A DNA stretch of 64,000 nt from Nostoc sp. NMS9 (GTDB lineage: Bacteria > Cyanobacteriota > Cyanobacteriia > Cyanobacteriales > Nostocaceae): NCBI RefSeq assembly GCF_017114995.1, contig NZ_JABXKL010000083.1, forward strand, positions 62,001-126,000, given 5' to 3'. Positions 42,818-52,328 of the stretch are shown here, one piece after another (position 1 is the stretch's first letter; each line of letters opens with the position of its first letter). Below the pieces are notes generated by a model that saw nothing but the letters and a program-made list of their open reading frames with translations, was not told where the DNA came from and did not search any database. The position numbers and the translations under genes are program-made.

Positions 42818-43429
42818 TTAATTAAGAACAGCAACTGCTGGGCGGCTACCAGCAGCATGACGGTCAATCACTTGGTCAATCAAACCGTAGTCCCTGGCTT
42901 CCTCTGGTGACATGAAAAAGTCACGTTCAGTATCTTCAGCAATGCGCTCAATTGGTTGACCTGTATGTTCAGCTAAATAGTCATTTAGCCGCCGCTTGTG
43001 GTACAGAATTTCCCGCGCCTGAATTTCAATATCAGTCGCCTGTCCTTGAGCGCCACCTAAAGGTTGATGAATCATAATCCGAGAATGGGGTAGACTCATC
43101 CGCTTACCCTTAGCACCCGCGCTGAGGAGAAAAGCACCCATACTTGCCGCCAATCCGGTACAAATTGTACAGACATCAGGGCGAATATGTTTCATAGTGT
43201 CAAAAATGCCCATACCAGCCGTCACCGAACCACCGGGAGAATTGATGTACATATAAATGTCTTTCTCCGGGTCTTCAGCATCCAAATACAGCAGTTGGGC
43301 AACAATCAAGTTGGCAATATTGTTATCAACTTGTTGTCCCAAAAAGATGATGCGCTCACGTAACAGCCGTGAGTAGATGTCAAAGGCGCGTTCACCTCGA
43401 CCCGATTGTTCAATAACGATAGGAATCAT
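42818..43429 (-). CDS. clpP: ATP-dependent Clp protease proteolytic subunit
   Basis: 203 aa. Serine protease subunit forming the tetradecameric barrel used with ClpX/ClpC. Seen: RLLRERIIFLGQQVDNNIAN, YMYINSPGGSVTAGMGIFDT (oxyanion strand), catalytic Ser in TGLAASMGAFLLSAGAKGKR and catalytic His in IMIHQPLGGAQGQ, with the Asp in TERDFFMSPEEARDYGLID. Single gene here; cyanobacteria carry several clpP paralogues, and I cannot say which number this is. Confidence 0.95.
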   Translation of the reverse strand: MIPIVIEQSGRGERAFDIYSRLLRERIIFLGQQVDNNIANLIVAQLLYLDAEDPEKDIYMYINSPGGSVTAGMGIFDTMKHIRPDVCTICTGLAASMGAFLLSAGAKGKRMSLPHSRIMIHQPLGGAQGQATDIEIQAREILYHKRRLNDYLAEHTGQPIERIAEDTERDFFMSPEEARDYGLIDQVIDRHAAGSRPAVAVLN

Positions 43430-43912
43430 GGAAGCGTGTTTGTGGCTACTTTAAATACATTTTATCGGTGACAGCACGAAACTGGGGCTGATCTCTACTA
43501 TTCCCAGGTAGATATAAGTAAATCTTGGCTATTCTGTCTGATTCAACAAAGGAGCAAAATATGCTTTTGCAATAGATTTATACTCCAAGGGCACTTTTTA
43601 GCGACAAAAGCTGTCTAAGAGAATATCCCGATTTAGGGAAGAATAAATCAAAAAACTTCAATTGTCGCCAATCTTATATCTCGGACTTTGCTGCACAACC
43701 TTGGCGATGTCATGTATTGATTAGACCGATAACCGAAATCCAACTTGCTTAGGGAATTATGTTAACTATCAGTAACATTTTAAACATTTTTTTAGGATTT
43801 CCTTCGGCATTTATCAAGTTATTTTTGTTAGATTCGGTAAATCGGGAGTACGAGATGTATTTAGAATAACCAGTCGCAGTTGAAATGCTATCCACTTAGA
43901 GAGAGACGTGCC
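43430..43912. other. Spacer without recognisable gene
   Basis: About 480 bases between divergent clpP and a possible small membrane-protein gene. A/T-rich; no repeat, RNA gene or open frame that I can support. Confidence 0.5.
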
Positions 43913-44068
43913 ATGCTGGAAAAACTTATACAAGCCGCCATCATCACCTTCTTGCTCCATCTGATAGCAGGACTTAGCCCAAATACTTTAATGCAAACAA
44001 AGACAGCATCACCTATGCAAGAAACACCACCAAATATTGTTAGCTTGCTATTGCGATCTTTTCAATAA
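43913..44068 (+). CDS. Possible small single-span membrane protein
   Basis: 51 aa from the ATG at 43913: MLEKLIQAAIITFLLHLIAG then SPNTLMQTKTASPMQ. The first 20 residues form one hydrophobic helix; the rest is polar. GAGAG lies 11-15 bases upstream as a weak ribosome site. No family recognised; may be a small membrane protein or chance. Confidence 0.35.
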   Translation: MLEKLIQAAIITFLLHLIAGLSPNTLMQTKTASPMQETPPNIVSLLLRSFQ

Positions 44069-44093
44069 GAATGTTTCAGAAGTTGCACTGGTG

Positions 44094-44176
44094 TAAGTAA
44101 GTGGGTGTAAATAAACCCAATTATATAGATGATTCCCTAACTACAAAACTGCAATTTTTTACACCAACTTACTTAG
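44094..44176. repeat. 83-bp MITE-like inverted repeat
   Basis: TAAGTAAGTGGGTGTAAATA at the left end and TTTTTTACACCAACTTACTT at the right end are inverted copies with few mismatches, enclosing about 38 bases. The full element could fold into one long hairpin. It looks like a miniature inverted-repeat element upstream of the DUF255 gene. Confidence 0.55.
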
Positions 44177-44302
44177 GCGATATTAAAAACAAAGGGATAA
44201 TTCGCTCATTGAGTTTCTTAACTTAATCTACATAGCTGTCTAGGCTAACACTCCTGAGAACAGGGTAGACTGAGCAAAGAAGGCAACTACTTGCGTTTGA
44301 TT

Positions 44303-46360
44303 ATGACTAATCGCCTTGCTGAAGCTAAGAGCCTTTATCTCCGCAAACACGCCGAAAACCCAATTGATTGGTGGCCTTGGTGTGATGAAGCACTTGCAAC
44401 TGCAAGGGCGCAAAATAAACCGATTTTTCTCTCCATTGGCTATTCTAGTTGCCACTGGTGTACTGTCATGGAAGGCGAGGCTTTTTCTGATATTGCGATC
44501 GCTGACTACATGAATACCAATTATCTTCCCATCAAAGTAGACAGGGAAGAAAGACCTGACCTCGATAGCATCTATATGCAGGCTTTGCAGATGATGAGCG
44601 GTCAAGGGGGTTGGCCTTTAAATATTTTTCTTTCCCCAGAAGATTTAGTGCCGTTTTATGCTGGTACTTATTTCCCTGTAGACCCGCGCTATGGTCGTCC
44701 GGGATTTTTGCAGGTGTTGCAAGCGCTTCGCCGTTATTACGATACAGAAAAAGCGGACTTACAACAACGTAAAGCCTTAATTATTGAGTCTCTGCTTACG
44801 TCTGCGGTGTTGCAAGACGGTACAACAACCGAGCTTGAAGACCAGGAATTACTCCGCCAAGGTTGGGAAATCAGTACAGGCGTAATTACTCCTAGTCAAT
44901 CTGGCAATAGTTTTCCGATGATTCCCTACACAGAATTAGCACTGCGGGGAACTCGATTTAATTTTGAATCTCGCTATGATGGCAAGCAAGTTTTTACCCA
45001 GCGGGGACTGGACTTAGCCCTGGGCGGCATTTATGACCATGTAGCCGGTGGTTTTCATCGCTATACTGTTGACCCGACTTGGACAGTACCCCACTTTGAA
45101 AAGATGCTCTACGACAATGGACAGATTGTCGAGTATCTGGCTTCTTTATGGAGTGCAGGAGTACAAGAGCCAGCCTTTGAGAGGGCGGTTGCTGGGACTG
45201 TAGAATGGCTGAAGCGAGAAATGACTGCGCCAGAAGGTTACTTCTATGCTGCTCAAGATGCCGATAGCTTCACTGAATCCACGGCGGTAGAACCAGAAGA
45301 AGGAGCCTTTTACGTCTGGAGTTACAGCGAATTACAACAACTGTTAACGCCTGAAGAATTAACGGAATTACAACAACAGTTTACGGTGACGGCTAACGGC
45401 AACTTTGAAGGACGTAATGTTTTGCAAAGACGCCATTCAGGTCAACTGAGTGCAACGCTGGAAACGGCACTGAGTAAGCTCTTTACAGCTCGTTACGGCG
45501 TTAATTCTGAGTCACTAGAAACTTTTCCTGCTGCTCGTAACAACCAGGAAGCAAAAACTACTAACTGGCCAGGTCGTATTCCCTCGGTGACAGATACGAA
45601 AATGATTGTCGCTTGGAATAGCTTGATGATTTCTGGGCTGGCTAGGGCTGCTGGGGTTTTCCAACAACCTTTGTACCTGGAATTAGCAGCACGAGCGGCG
45701 AATTTTATCTTGGAAAATCAGTTTGTCGATGGGCGTTTCCAGAGACTCAACTATCAAGGAGAACCAACCGTTTTAGCGCAGTCTGAAGATTATGCTTTGT
45801 TTGTTAAAGCTCTGCTAGATTTACAAGCTTCCAACCCTGAGCATGAGCAATGGTTAGAAAATGCGATCGCTATCCAAGATGAATTTAACGAATTTCTCTG
45901 GAGTGTAGAATTAGGTGGGTACTACAACACATCAAGCGATTCTAGTCAAGATTTAATTGTCAGAGAGCGTAGTTATGCAGATAATGCGACACCATCAGCC
46001 AATGGAATTGCGATCGCTAACCTTGTGCGTCTCGCTCTACTCACCGATAATCTAGATTATTTGGATTTAGCGGAGCTTGGTTTAAAAGCTTTTAGGAGTG
46101 TAATGCATCGCGCTCCCCAAGCTTGTCCCAGCTTGTTTACAGCTTTGGATTGGTATCGTAATTCTACCTTGATTCGCAGCACAACTGAGCAAATCAACGC
46201 TTTGATCCCCAAATTTTTGCCCGCAGCTGTGTTTGCGATAACATCTGATTTACCAGAGGGAAGCGTTGGGTTAGTTTGCCAAGGTTTGAAGTGTCTTGCA
46301 CCAGCAGAAAGTGTAGAGCATTTATTGCAACAAGTCCAGAAAAGTCAGAATAGAGGGTGA
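44303..46360 (+). CDS. Thioredoxin-fold DUF255 protein (YyaL/SPATA20 type)
   Basis: 685 aa from the ATG at 44303 (MTNRLAEAKSLYLRKHAENP); an upstream TTG would add four residues. The N-terminal thioredoxin-like domain has WWPWCDEALATARAQNKPIF, then CHWC (C50, C53) in SSCHWCTVMEGEAFSD and QGGWPLNIFLSPEDLVPFYA. The remainder (~200-680) is an (alpha/alpha)6-barrel-like region similar to cellobiose 2-epimerase/glycosidase folds, with GGFHRYTVDPTWTVPHFEKM and YADNATPSANGIAIANLVRL. The activity of the family is not established. Confidence 0.88.
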   Translation: MTNRLAEAKSLYLRKHAENPIDWWPWCDEALATARAQNKPIFLSIGYSSCHWCTVMEGEAFSDIAIADYMNTNYLPIKVDREERPDLDSIYMQALQMMSGQGGWPLNIFLSPEDLVPFYAGTYFPVDPRYGRPGFLQVLQALRRYYDTEKADLQQRKALIIESLLTSAVLQDGTTTELEDQELLRQGWEISTGVITPSQSGNSFPMIPYTELALRGTRFNFESRYDGKQVFTQRGLDLALGGIYDHVAGGFHRYTVDPTWTVPHFEKMLYDNGQIVEYLASLWSAGVQEPAFERAVAGTVEWLKREMTAPEGYFYAAQDADSFTESTAVEPEEGAFYVWSYSELQQLLTPEELTELQQQFTVTANGNFEGRNVLQRRHSGQLSATLETALSKLFTARYGVNSESLETFPAARNNQEAKTTNWPGRIPSVTDTKMIVAWNSLMISGLARAAGVFQQPLYLELAARAANFILENQFVDGRFQRLNYQGEPTVLAQSEDYALFVKALLDLQASNPEHEQWLENAIAIQDEFNEFLWSVELGGYYNTSSDSSQDLIVRERSYADNATPSANGIAIANLVRLALLTDNLDYLDLAELGLKAFRSVMHRAPQACPSLFTALDWYRNSTLIRSTTEQINALIPKFLPAAVFAITSDLPEGSVGLVCQGLKCLAPAESVEHLLQQVQKSQNRG

Positions 46361-46459
46361 TTTTTAATTCGTAGCGGTTTTTAAACGCAGAGGGACGCTA
46401 AGGAAAGCGCAGAGGTACGCAGAGTTTTTTAAGAGAATTTGCTACGAACTTACAAAATT

Positions 46460-47056
46460 ATGACGACCCGAAGCGAATTAACAGCAATTGTGTTAGCTGG
46501 CGGTAAGAGTTCTCGGATGGGTGAGGATAAAGCTTTGATTCCCATTCAAGGAGTGCCGTTGTTGCAGCGAGTTTGTGGGATTGCTAGAGGCTGTTCTGAT
46601 ACTGTTTATGTAGTAACTCCCTGGCCAGAACGCTATCAAGATTTGCTTTTGCCTGGTTGTGAGTTTATCCGGGAAGTGCCTTTATCTGGAGAATCTCTAG
46701 CCCACGGGCCTTTAGTTGGATTTGCCCAAGGGCTAGCCGAAGTACAGACAGATTGGGTGCTGTTGCTAGCTTGCGATTTGCCGAGGTTGCAGGTTGAGGT
46801 GTTGCAAGATTGGGTAACTAGACTTGATAGTGTAGGGAATAATGCGATCGCAGCTTTAGCTTGTCATCCAAAAGGCTGGGAACCTCTGTGTGGTTTCTAT
46901 CGCCGTCGCTGTTTGCCACAACTCCTAGAGTTTATCAAGCAAGGGGAGCGATCGTTTCAACAGTGGCTTCGGCAATATCCGGTAGAAGTTTTGCCCTTAG
47001 CAGAACCAGAAATGCTGTTTAACTGTAATACACCAGAAGACTTGGCTTTAAGTTGA
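46460..47056 (+). CDS. mobA: Molybdenum cofactor guanylyltransferase
   Basis: 198 aa from the ATG at 46460; an in-frame TTG at 46439 is less likely. MobA links GMP to molybdopterin. Seen: nucleotide loop ELTAIVLAGGKSSRMGEDKA (L-A-G-G-x-S-x-R-M-G), ALIPIQGVPLLQRV, LLLACDLPRLQVEVLQDWV (metal Asp) and the C-terminal FNCNTPEDL signature. It follows the DUF255 gene at 100 bp on the same strand. Confidence 0.88.
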   Translation: MTTRSELTAIVLAGGKSSRMGEDKALIPIQGVPLLQRVCGIARGCSDTVYVVTPWPERYQDLLLPGCEFIREVPLSGESLAHGPLVGFAQGLAEVQTDWVLLLACDLPRLQVEVLQDWVTRLDSVGNNAIAALACHPKGWEPLCGFYRRRCLPQLLEFIKQGERSFQQWLRQYPVEVLPLAEPEMLFNCNTPEDLALS

Positions 47057-47142
47057 ATTGGGGAATGGGGACTTAATCCTGAACTGAACCTGCGGAAACT
47101 CTGGTTATAAAGTCATTTTTCGGATGATTTGAATTCACCTCT

Positions 47143-47230
47143 ATAGTTCAACACAGTTCAGATCAGCCCAAAACCCAGATTGTAGAGACGCGATTTATCG
47201 CGTCTTGATTTATCGTGTCTTGGTTATTTG
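47143..47230 (+). repeat. Dispersed repeat, copy 3
   Basis: It shares with 2008-2119 the order CACAGTTCAGAT...AAAACCCAGATTGTAGAGAC, then the palindrome AGACGCGATTTATCGCGTCT and the tandem GATTTATCGTGTCTT. It is more diverged at its right end and lies upstream of a sensor kinase gene. Confidence 0.8.
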
Positions 47231-47286
47231 AGATTTAAACTCATTAAAATTAGTACATAATAAAAACTTTTATCACATAACCACCA

Positions 47287-49611
47287 ATGCTATTTCCTGA
47301 AAATGAAAGCCAAAGGAGCTTTAATTTACTTTTCTCCAAAAATCCCACCCCTATGTGGGTATATAACCAGAATAATCTACAATTTTTAGATGTAAATGAA
47401 GCTGCTGTTGTTCACTACGGCTACTCACGAGAAGAGTTCTTGCGAATGCGAATAACTGACATTCGCCCTTCAGAAGATGTGCCTATCTTCCTTGAATATT
47501 TAGGACGAAAGCACTCTAACTTAGATTTTACTGGGCGATGGCGACATCAGCGAAAAGATGGACAGATTATTGATGTTGAAATTTTCACACAGACAATAGA
47601 CTATGGCAGTTATAAGGCTCGCTTAGTTCATATACGAGACATCACAGAACACAAACAAATAGAAAAAACTCTTCAACAAAGTGAAGCCAGATTTCGAGTT
47701 ATTTCTGAAGCCATTCCTGTTCCATTCATTATTTCGCGTGTGTCTGATGGGTTGATTTTATACGCTAATACAGAGTTGCTTCAAACATTTCAGTTTTCTC
47801 CAGAGTATTTAGTGAATCGCAAAAAAATTGTAGATTTGTATCATAATCTGACAGATTTAGAAGCAGTGTTGACACTTCTTAATCAGCAAGGTTTTATTCA
47901 TAATTATGAACTGCAATTAAAAAAAGCAGATGGAACTAGTTTTTGGGCGATCGCTTCTTTACAGTATTTAAATTTTAACAATGAGTCAGCAATTTTAACG
48001 GTATTTAATGATATCAATGACCGCAAAAATGCCGAAACAAAACTCCAAGAAAAAAATGAGTTTTTGCGGATAATTTTTGAAAATATACCGTTGATGATTG
48101 CCCTAGTTGATCCTAATTGTAAACTCCAATGGGTCAACCAAGAATGGGAAAATATTCTAGGTTGGAAATTTCAAGATTTCCAAACTCGTAATGTCTTGGA
48201 AGTGTTATATCCTAATCTTGAATATCGACAGCATGTAATTAATTTTATGCAGTCTGCACAACGCAATTGGGGTGACTTTAGAACTCAGATGCGTGATGGT
48301 CGTTTACTAGATACGTCTTGGACTAATGTTTACCTTTCAAATGGTCAAATTATTGGTATTGGGCAAGATATCACAGAACGTAAGCAAACTGAACTAGCTC
48401 TAAAAGCCCAAGCCGAGCGGGAGCAATTGATGCGAACTGTTGCTCAACGGATTCGTCAATCTTTGAATCTTCAAGATATTTTAAATGCAACAGTTCGAGA
48501 AGTGCGAGATTTACTTGGGGTTGATCGAGTCGTAGTTTATCAGTTTGACTCAGAGATGATCGGCACAATTATGGCAGAATCAGTGGAACCTGGATGGACG
48601 GTTTCTTTGGGTATACAGATTCATGATACGTGTTTTCAAACAGGCGCAGGAGTGGAATATTATCAGGGACGCAAACGAGCGATCACTAATATTTATGAAG
48701 CTGGACTAACTGATTGCCATATTCGCCTGTTAGAACAGTTTGAAGTGAAAGCAAATTTAGTTGTGCCCATTTTACTAGAAGTAAGCTCTCAAAACCCTGG
48801 CTCTCACATTTGGGGTTTACTGATTGCTCACCAATGCTCTGATTTTCGTGAGTGGGAAGGAAATCAATTAGATTTGCTCGATCAAGTGACAGTCCAATTA
48901 GCGATCGCAATTCAACAATCCAGCATCTTAGCACAAGCTCAAACTGAACTATTTCAAAGACAAAAAGCTCAAGTCAAGTTAAAAACTGCCTTAGCTGAAA
49001 AAGAAGTTCTTTTAAAAGAAGTTCATCATCGAGTTAAAAATAATTTGCAAATTGTCTCCAGTTTATTACAACTTCAGTCTCAAACACTCAAAGATCCGGA
49101 AATCATCAAAGTTCTTCGAGAAAGTCAAAATCGAATTGAGTCAATATCTCTAATTCACAAAAATTTATATACTTCCGCTAATATAGGACAAATTGATGTC
49201 GCTGACTATATCAGTAATTTAGCAGCCAGCTTGCTAATTTCCTATCAAATATGCCCTGGTAAAATTTCTCTAGAAACTGATATAGATTCAGTAAGCTTGA
49301 ATGTCGATCAAGCTATTGCCTGTGGATTGGTGATTAACGAATTAATCTCCAATGCCCTCAAACACGCTTTTCCCAATCAACAAGCAGGCACAATCAGTAT
49401 TGCTTTACACAATGCTGGCAATAGTATCGAGATGACTATCCGAGATAATGGGATTGGTTTACCAGATAATTTAGATTGGAGAAATACTGATTCTTTGGGT
49501 CTGTCGTTAGTACATGACTTGGTTACAGAACAACTAGAAGGCGATATTACTCTAGAACGCAATCATGGAACAGTATTCAAAATAAAATTTACGCAGTTAA
49601 CTTTGCATTAA
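47287..49611 (+). CDS. Multi-PAS/GAF sensor histidine kinase (HisKA_2 type)
   Basis: 774 aa, cytoplasmic with no membrane helix. Order: PAS 1 (~10-120; PMWVYNQNNLQFLDVNEAAV), PAS 2 (~130-250), PAS 3 (~255-370; GWKFQDFQTRNVLEVLYPNL), GAF (~390-555; LLGVDRVVVYQFDSEMIGTI, as in phytochrome-like GAFs but no clear bilin Cys motif), coil, HisKA_2 with phospho-acceptor His in KEVLLKEVHHRVKNNLQIVS (~585-605), and ATPase (INELISNALKHAFPNQQAG; IRDNGIGLPDNL). HisKA_2 kinases often take part in general stress or light responses. The next gene, 10 bp downstream, is a response regulator/kinase hybrid, so they form a two-gene relay. Confidence 0.88.
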   Translation: MLFPENESQRSFNLLFSKNPTPMWVYNQNNLQFLDVNEAAVVHYGYSREEFLRMRITDIRPSEDVPIFLEYLGRKHSNLDFTGRWRHQRKDGQIIDVEIFTQTIDYGSYKARLVHIRDITEHKQIEKTLQQSEARFRVISEAIPVPFIISRVSDGLILYANTELLQTFQFSPEYLVNRKKIVDLYHNLTDLEAVLTLLNQQGFIHNYELQLKKADGTSFWAIASLQYLNFNNESAILTVFNDINDRKNAETKLQEKNEFLRIIFENIPLMIALVDPNCKLQWVNQEWENILGWKFQDFQTRNVLEVLYPNLEYRQHVINFMQSAQRNWGDFRTQMRDGRLLDTSWTNVYLSNGQIIGIGQDITERKQTELALKAQAEREQLMRTVAQRIRQSLNLQDILNATVREVRDLLGVDRVVVYQFDSEMIGTIMAESVEPGWTVSLGIQIHDTCFQTGAGVEYYQGRKRAITNIYEAGLTDCHIRLLEQFEVKANLVVPILLEVSSQNPGSHIWGLLIAHQCSDFREWEGNQLDLLDQVTVQLAIAIQQSSILAQAQTELFQRQKAQVKLKTALAEKEVLLKEVHHRVKNNLQIVSSLLQLQSQTLKDPEIIKVLRESQNRIESISLIHKNLYTSANIGQIDVADYISNLAASLLISYQICPGKISLETDIDSVSLNVDQAIACGLVINELISNALKHAFPNQQAGTISIALHNAGNSIEMTIRDNGIGLPDNLDWRNTDSLGLSLVHDLVTEQLEGDITLERNHGTVFKIKFTQLTLH

Positions 49612-49621
49612 TAAATATCAA

Positions 49622-51121
49622 ATGGGTCAAGCTAGGATTTTAGTCGTTGAAGATGAAGTGATTGTGGCTAGAACTATTGCTAGTCAACTCAGTCAACTAG
49701 GATACATTGTTACGGGCACAGCTTCATCTGGAAAAGTTGCCATTGCCAAGGCATCGGAAACTCAACCAGAACTAGTATTAATGGATATTATTCTTAAAGG
49801 TGATATGGACGGTATTGCTACCGCCAGTCAGATTCGCGAGCAGTTAGATGTACCTATAATTTATTTAACCGCTTATGGCGACGATCATACTTTAGAAAGA
49901 GCCAAAATTACCCAACCTTTCGGATACATCGTTAAACCATTTACTACAAAAGATTTAAAAATCGCGATCGAGATCGGTCTTTTAAAGCACCAGTTAGAAC
50001 GTGAACTCCGGGAAAATCGAGATCAGTTAGCAACCCTTTTAAACTCAATGAGTGATGCTGTAATCGCTACTAATGAGCAGGGAAAGATGACATTCATGAA
50101 TCCCGCAGCTGAAGCGTTGACCGGCTGGCAGCAAAAAGATGCTTTAGGAAATGAGGCGGCGAAGATTTTTCATATTGTCGATGAAGTGACAGAGGCTACA
50201 TTAGAAAATCCAGTGACAAAAGTGCTGCGTGAGCAACAGGTTGTTTATTTAGGAGAATTCACATCTCTAATTACAAAAAATGGCAAAAGAATTCCGATTG
50301 GCGATAGTGCTTCACCACTGAAGCGAGGAACTGACCAGATAAATGGTGTAGTAGTTGTTTTTTGGGATCTTAGCGAACGACACCAAACAAAATTGCTAGA
50401 GCAAGCATTAGAGAAGGAGCAAGAACTTAACCGTCTCAAGTCCCTATTTATCTCTACTGTATCTCATGAGTTCCGTAATCCTCTGACTGTTGTCCAAACG
50501 GCAGTAGAACTCATGGAAATGCAAGGAGCAAATTTGACAGATACAAAAAGAAGCATCTATTTAAAACGAATTCAAGGTGCTGTGCAATCTATGGAAAAAC
50601 TCATGGAAGAAGTGCTGTTTATGGGTCGAGCGGAAGCAGAAAAACTCATATACAACCCTGCTCCTCTTAACCTAGAGCAATTTTGTCGAGAGTTAATCGA
50701 AGATTTTTTGATGGTTAAAAGCAGCGTGTGTGAAATTGCTTTTACCTGTCATAGTGAGAATACGTCTGCTGTAATGGATGAAGGACTCTTACATTACCTA
50801 TTTGCAAATCTTCTCTCAAATGCGGTTAAATATTCTCCCCAAGGTGGCAAGATTCAGTTTGATTTAATATGCGACCCAATTGAGAAAGTAGCAACTTTTT
50901 ATATTCAAGATCGAGGTATGGGTATTCCCGAACCAGACCAAGCTCGACTGTTTGAATCATTCTACCGAGCCTCAAATGTCAAATCAATTCAGGGTACTGG
51001 ATTGGGGTTAGTAATCGTTAAAAGGTGCGTCGATGCTCATAGGGGTCAAATCAGTGTTACAAGTGAAGTTGGAGTTGGTACTAAATTTACAGTAATTTTG
51101 CCCTTAAATTCCGAATTATGA
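49622..51121 (+). CDS. Response regulator-PAS-histidine kinase hybrid
   Basis: 499 aa. N-terminal receiver domain (1-120): acidic pair VVEDE, phospho-Asp in PELVLMDIILKGDMDG (~58), Lys in GYIVKPFTTKDL. PAS domain ~130-245 (LLNSMSDAVIATNEQGKMTF; GRP-like GWQQKDALGNEA). HisKA with His in FISTVSHEFRNPLTVVQTAV (~280) and ATPase with NLLSNAVKYSPQGGKIQFDL, DRGMGIPEPDQARLFESFYR and GTGLGLVIVKRCVDAHRGQI. No output DNA-binding domain. Probably receives phosphate from the kinase encoded just upstream and passes it on. Confidence 0.88.
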   Translation: MGQARILVVEDEVIVARTIASQLSQLGYIVTGTASSGKVAIAKASETQPELVLMDIILKGDMDGIATASQIREQLDVPIIYLTAYGDDHTLERAKITQPFGYIVKPFTTKDLKIAIEIGLLKHQLERELRENRDQLATLLNSMSDAVIATNEQGKMTFMNPAAEALTGWQQKDALGNEAAKIFHIVDEVTEATLENPVTKVLREQQVVYLGEFTSLITKNGKRIPIGDSASPLKRGTDQINGVVVVFWDLSERHQTKLLEQALEKEQELNRLKSLFISTVSHEFRNPLTVVQTAVELMEMQGANLTDTKRSIYLKRIQGAVQSMEKLMEEVLFMGRAEAEKLIYNPAPLNLEQFCRELIEDFLMVKSSVCEIAFTCHSENTSAVMDEGLLHYLFANLLSNAVKYSPQGGKIQFDLICDPIEKVATFYIQDRGMGIPEPDQARLFESFYRASNVKSIQGTGLGLVIVKRCVDAHRGQISVTSEVGVGTKFTVILPLNSEL

Positions 51122-51136
51122 GTTATAAATTCTTCT

Positions 51137-52051
51137 TCAACTTACATCCTGATTTTTGTTACCAACTTGAGTTTGGTAGTGGCGCCATTTTTCCTGCTGA
51201 CGCGCTCTTTTCTCTTCGGTGAGGCTATCAAAACAATAGGGACAGGAGATACCTTGCTCATATTTGGGAGATGCTTTATCTTCCTCAGAAATCGGCCGCC
51301 CACAACAGAGGCACAACTCATAACTTCCTTTCTCCAACCCATGACTAACGGCTACCCGCTCATCAAAAACAAAACATTCTCCTTCCCATAAACTTTCTTG
51401 TGCTGGAACTTCCTGCAAATACTTAAGAATACCGCCTTTGAGATGATAGACTTCTGCAAAGCCTTGGGCAAGCATGAAGGATGAGGCTTTTTCACAGCGA
51501 ATACCGCCTGTACAAAAGAGAGCAATCTTTTTGTGTTTAGTTGGGTCGAGATGGTGGCGCACATAATCTGGAAATTCGCGGAATGATTCAGTTTGAGGAT
51601 TTTCTGCCCCTTGGAAAGTACCGATATTCACCTCATAATCATTGCGCGTGTCAATCACGGTTACTTCTGGATTGGAAATTAAATCATTCCATTCTTGGGG
51701 ATTGACATAAATACCAACTTGCTCATTTGGGTCGATTTCTGGCAACCCCAAAGTGACAATTTCTTGCTTCAACCGTACCTTCATCCGCTCAAAGGGTGGG
51801 GTTTCGGTATAAGACTCTTTGGATTCTAAGTCTGCTAGACGGGGGTCATAACGCAGAAACCAGAGAACTGAGTCAATCGCCTGACGCGAACCGGCAATTG
51901 TACCGTTAATCCCTTCAAGTGCCAGCAAAATCGTCCCCTTGACACCTTGCGCTTGACAGTAAGATAGCAGAGGATCTCGTTTCTCGGCAAAATCTGGTAG
52001 CTTAACAAATTTATACAGTGCTACGACAACTTGGATATTTTCTGGCTTCAT
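51137..52051 (-). CDS. trhO: tRNA uridine(34) hydroxylase, rhodanese-like
   Basis: 304 aa. TrhO (YceA) family: N-terminal ferredoxin-like domain (VALYKFVKLPDFAEKRDPLL; GTILLALEGINGTIAGSRQA), central rhodanese domain with active Cys in KKIALFCTGGIRCEKASSFM (~180) and VTVIDTRNDYEVNIGTFQGA, and a C-terminal zinc-like cluster (LCLCCGRPISEEDKASPKYE with CPYCFDSL). It hydroxylates U34 in certain tRNAs. Convergent with the kinase pair; a tRNA-Ala gene lies just upstream on the other strand. Confidence 0.9.
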   Translation of the reverse strand: MKPENIQVVVALYKFVKLPDFAEKRDPLLSYCQAQGVKGTILLALEGINGTIAGSRQAIDSVLWFLRYDPRLADLESKESYTETPPFERMKVRLKQEIVTLGLPEIDPNEQVGIYVNPQEWNDLISNPEVTVIDTRNDYEVNIGTFQGAENPQTESFREFPDYVRHHLDPTKHKKIALFCTGGIRCEKASSFMLAQGFAEVYHLKGGILKYLQEVPAQESLWEGECFVFDERVAVSHGLEKGSYELCLCCGRPISEEDKASPKYEQGISCPYCFDSLTEEKRARQQEKWRHYQTQVGNKNQDVS

Positions 52052-52122
52052 CCCTTTGGTAATAGAACAATATAAGTTACAATAACAACGGTAATCAAAG
52101 TTATCTACTATTTTAAGTTTAT

Positions 52123-52195
52123 GGGGGTTTAGCTCAGTTGGTAGAGCGCCTGCTTTGCAAGCAGGATGTCAGCGGTTCGAGTCCGCTAACCTCCA
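52123..52195 (+). tRNA. tRNA-Ala (anticodon UGC)
   Basis: 73 nt. Acceptor GGGGGTT pairs with AACCTCC, discriminator A at 52195. D-loop AGCTCAGTTGGTAGAGC, anticodon stem CCTGC-TTTGCAA-GCAGG with anticodon TGC, T-arm GCGGTTCGAGTCCGC. CCA is not encoded. Confidence 0.95.
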
Positions 52196-52328
52196 TTGGA
52201 AATGTTTGATTAAATGGGATTGCATCCATTGCACTAATTCAAAGCCGTACTGAGTTAGAGGAATCTCTGGATAAGGAGGTAAACTCTGATTTGATGATAG
52301 TACTAACGTATTTTGAATAGTTAAAAAC

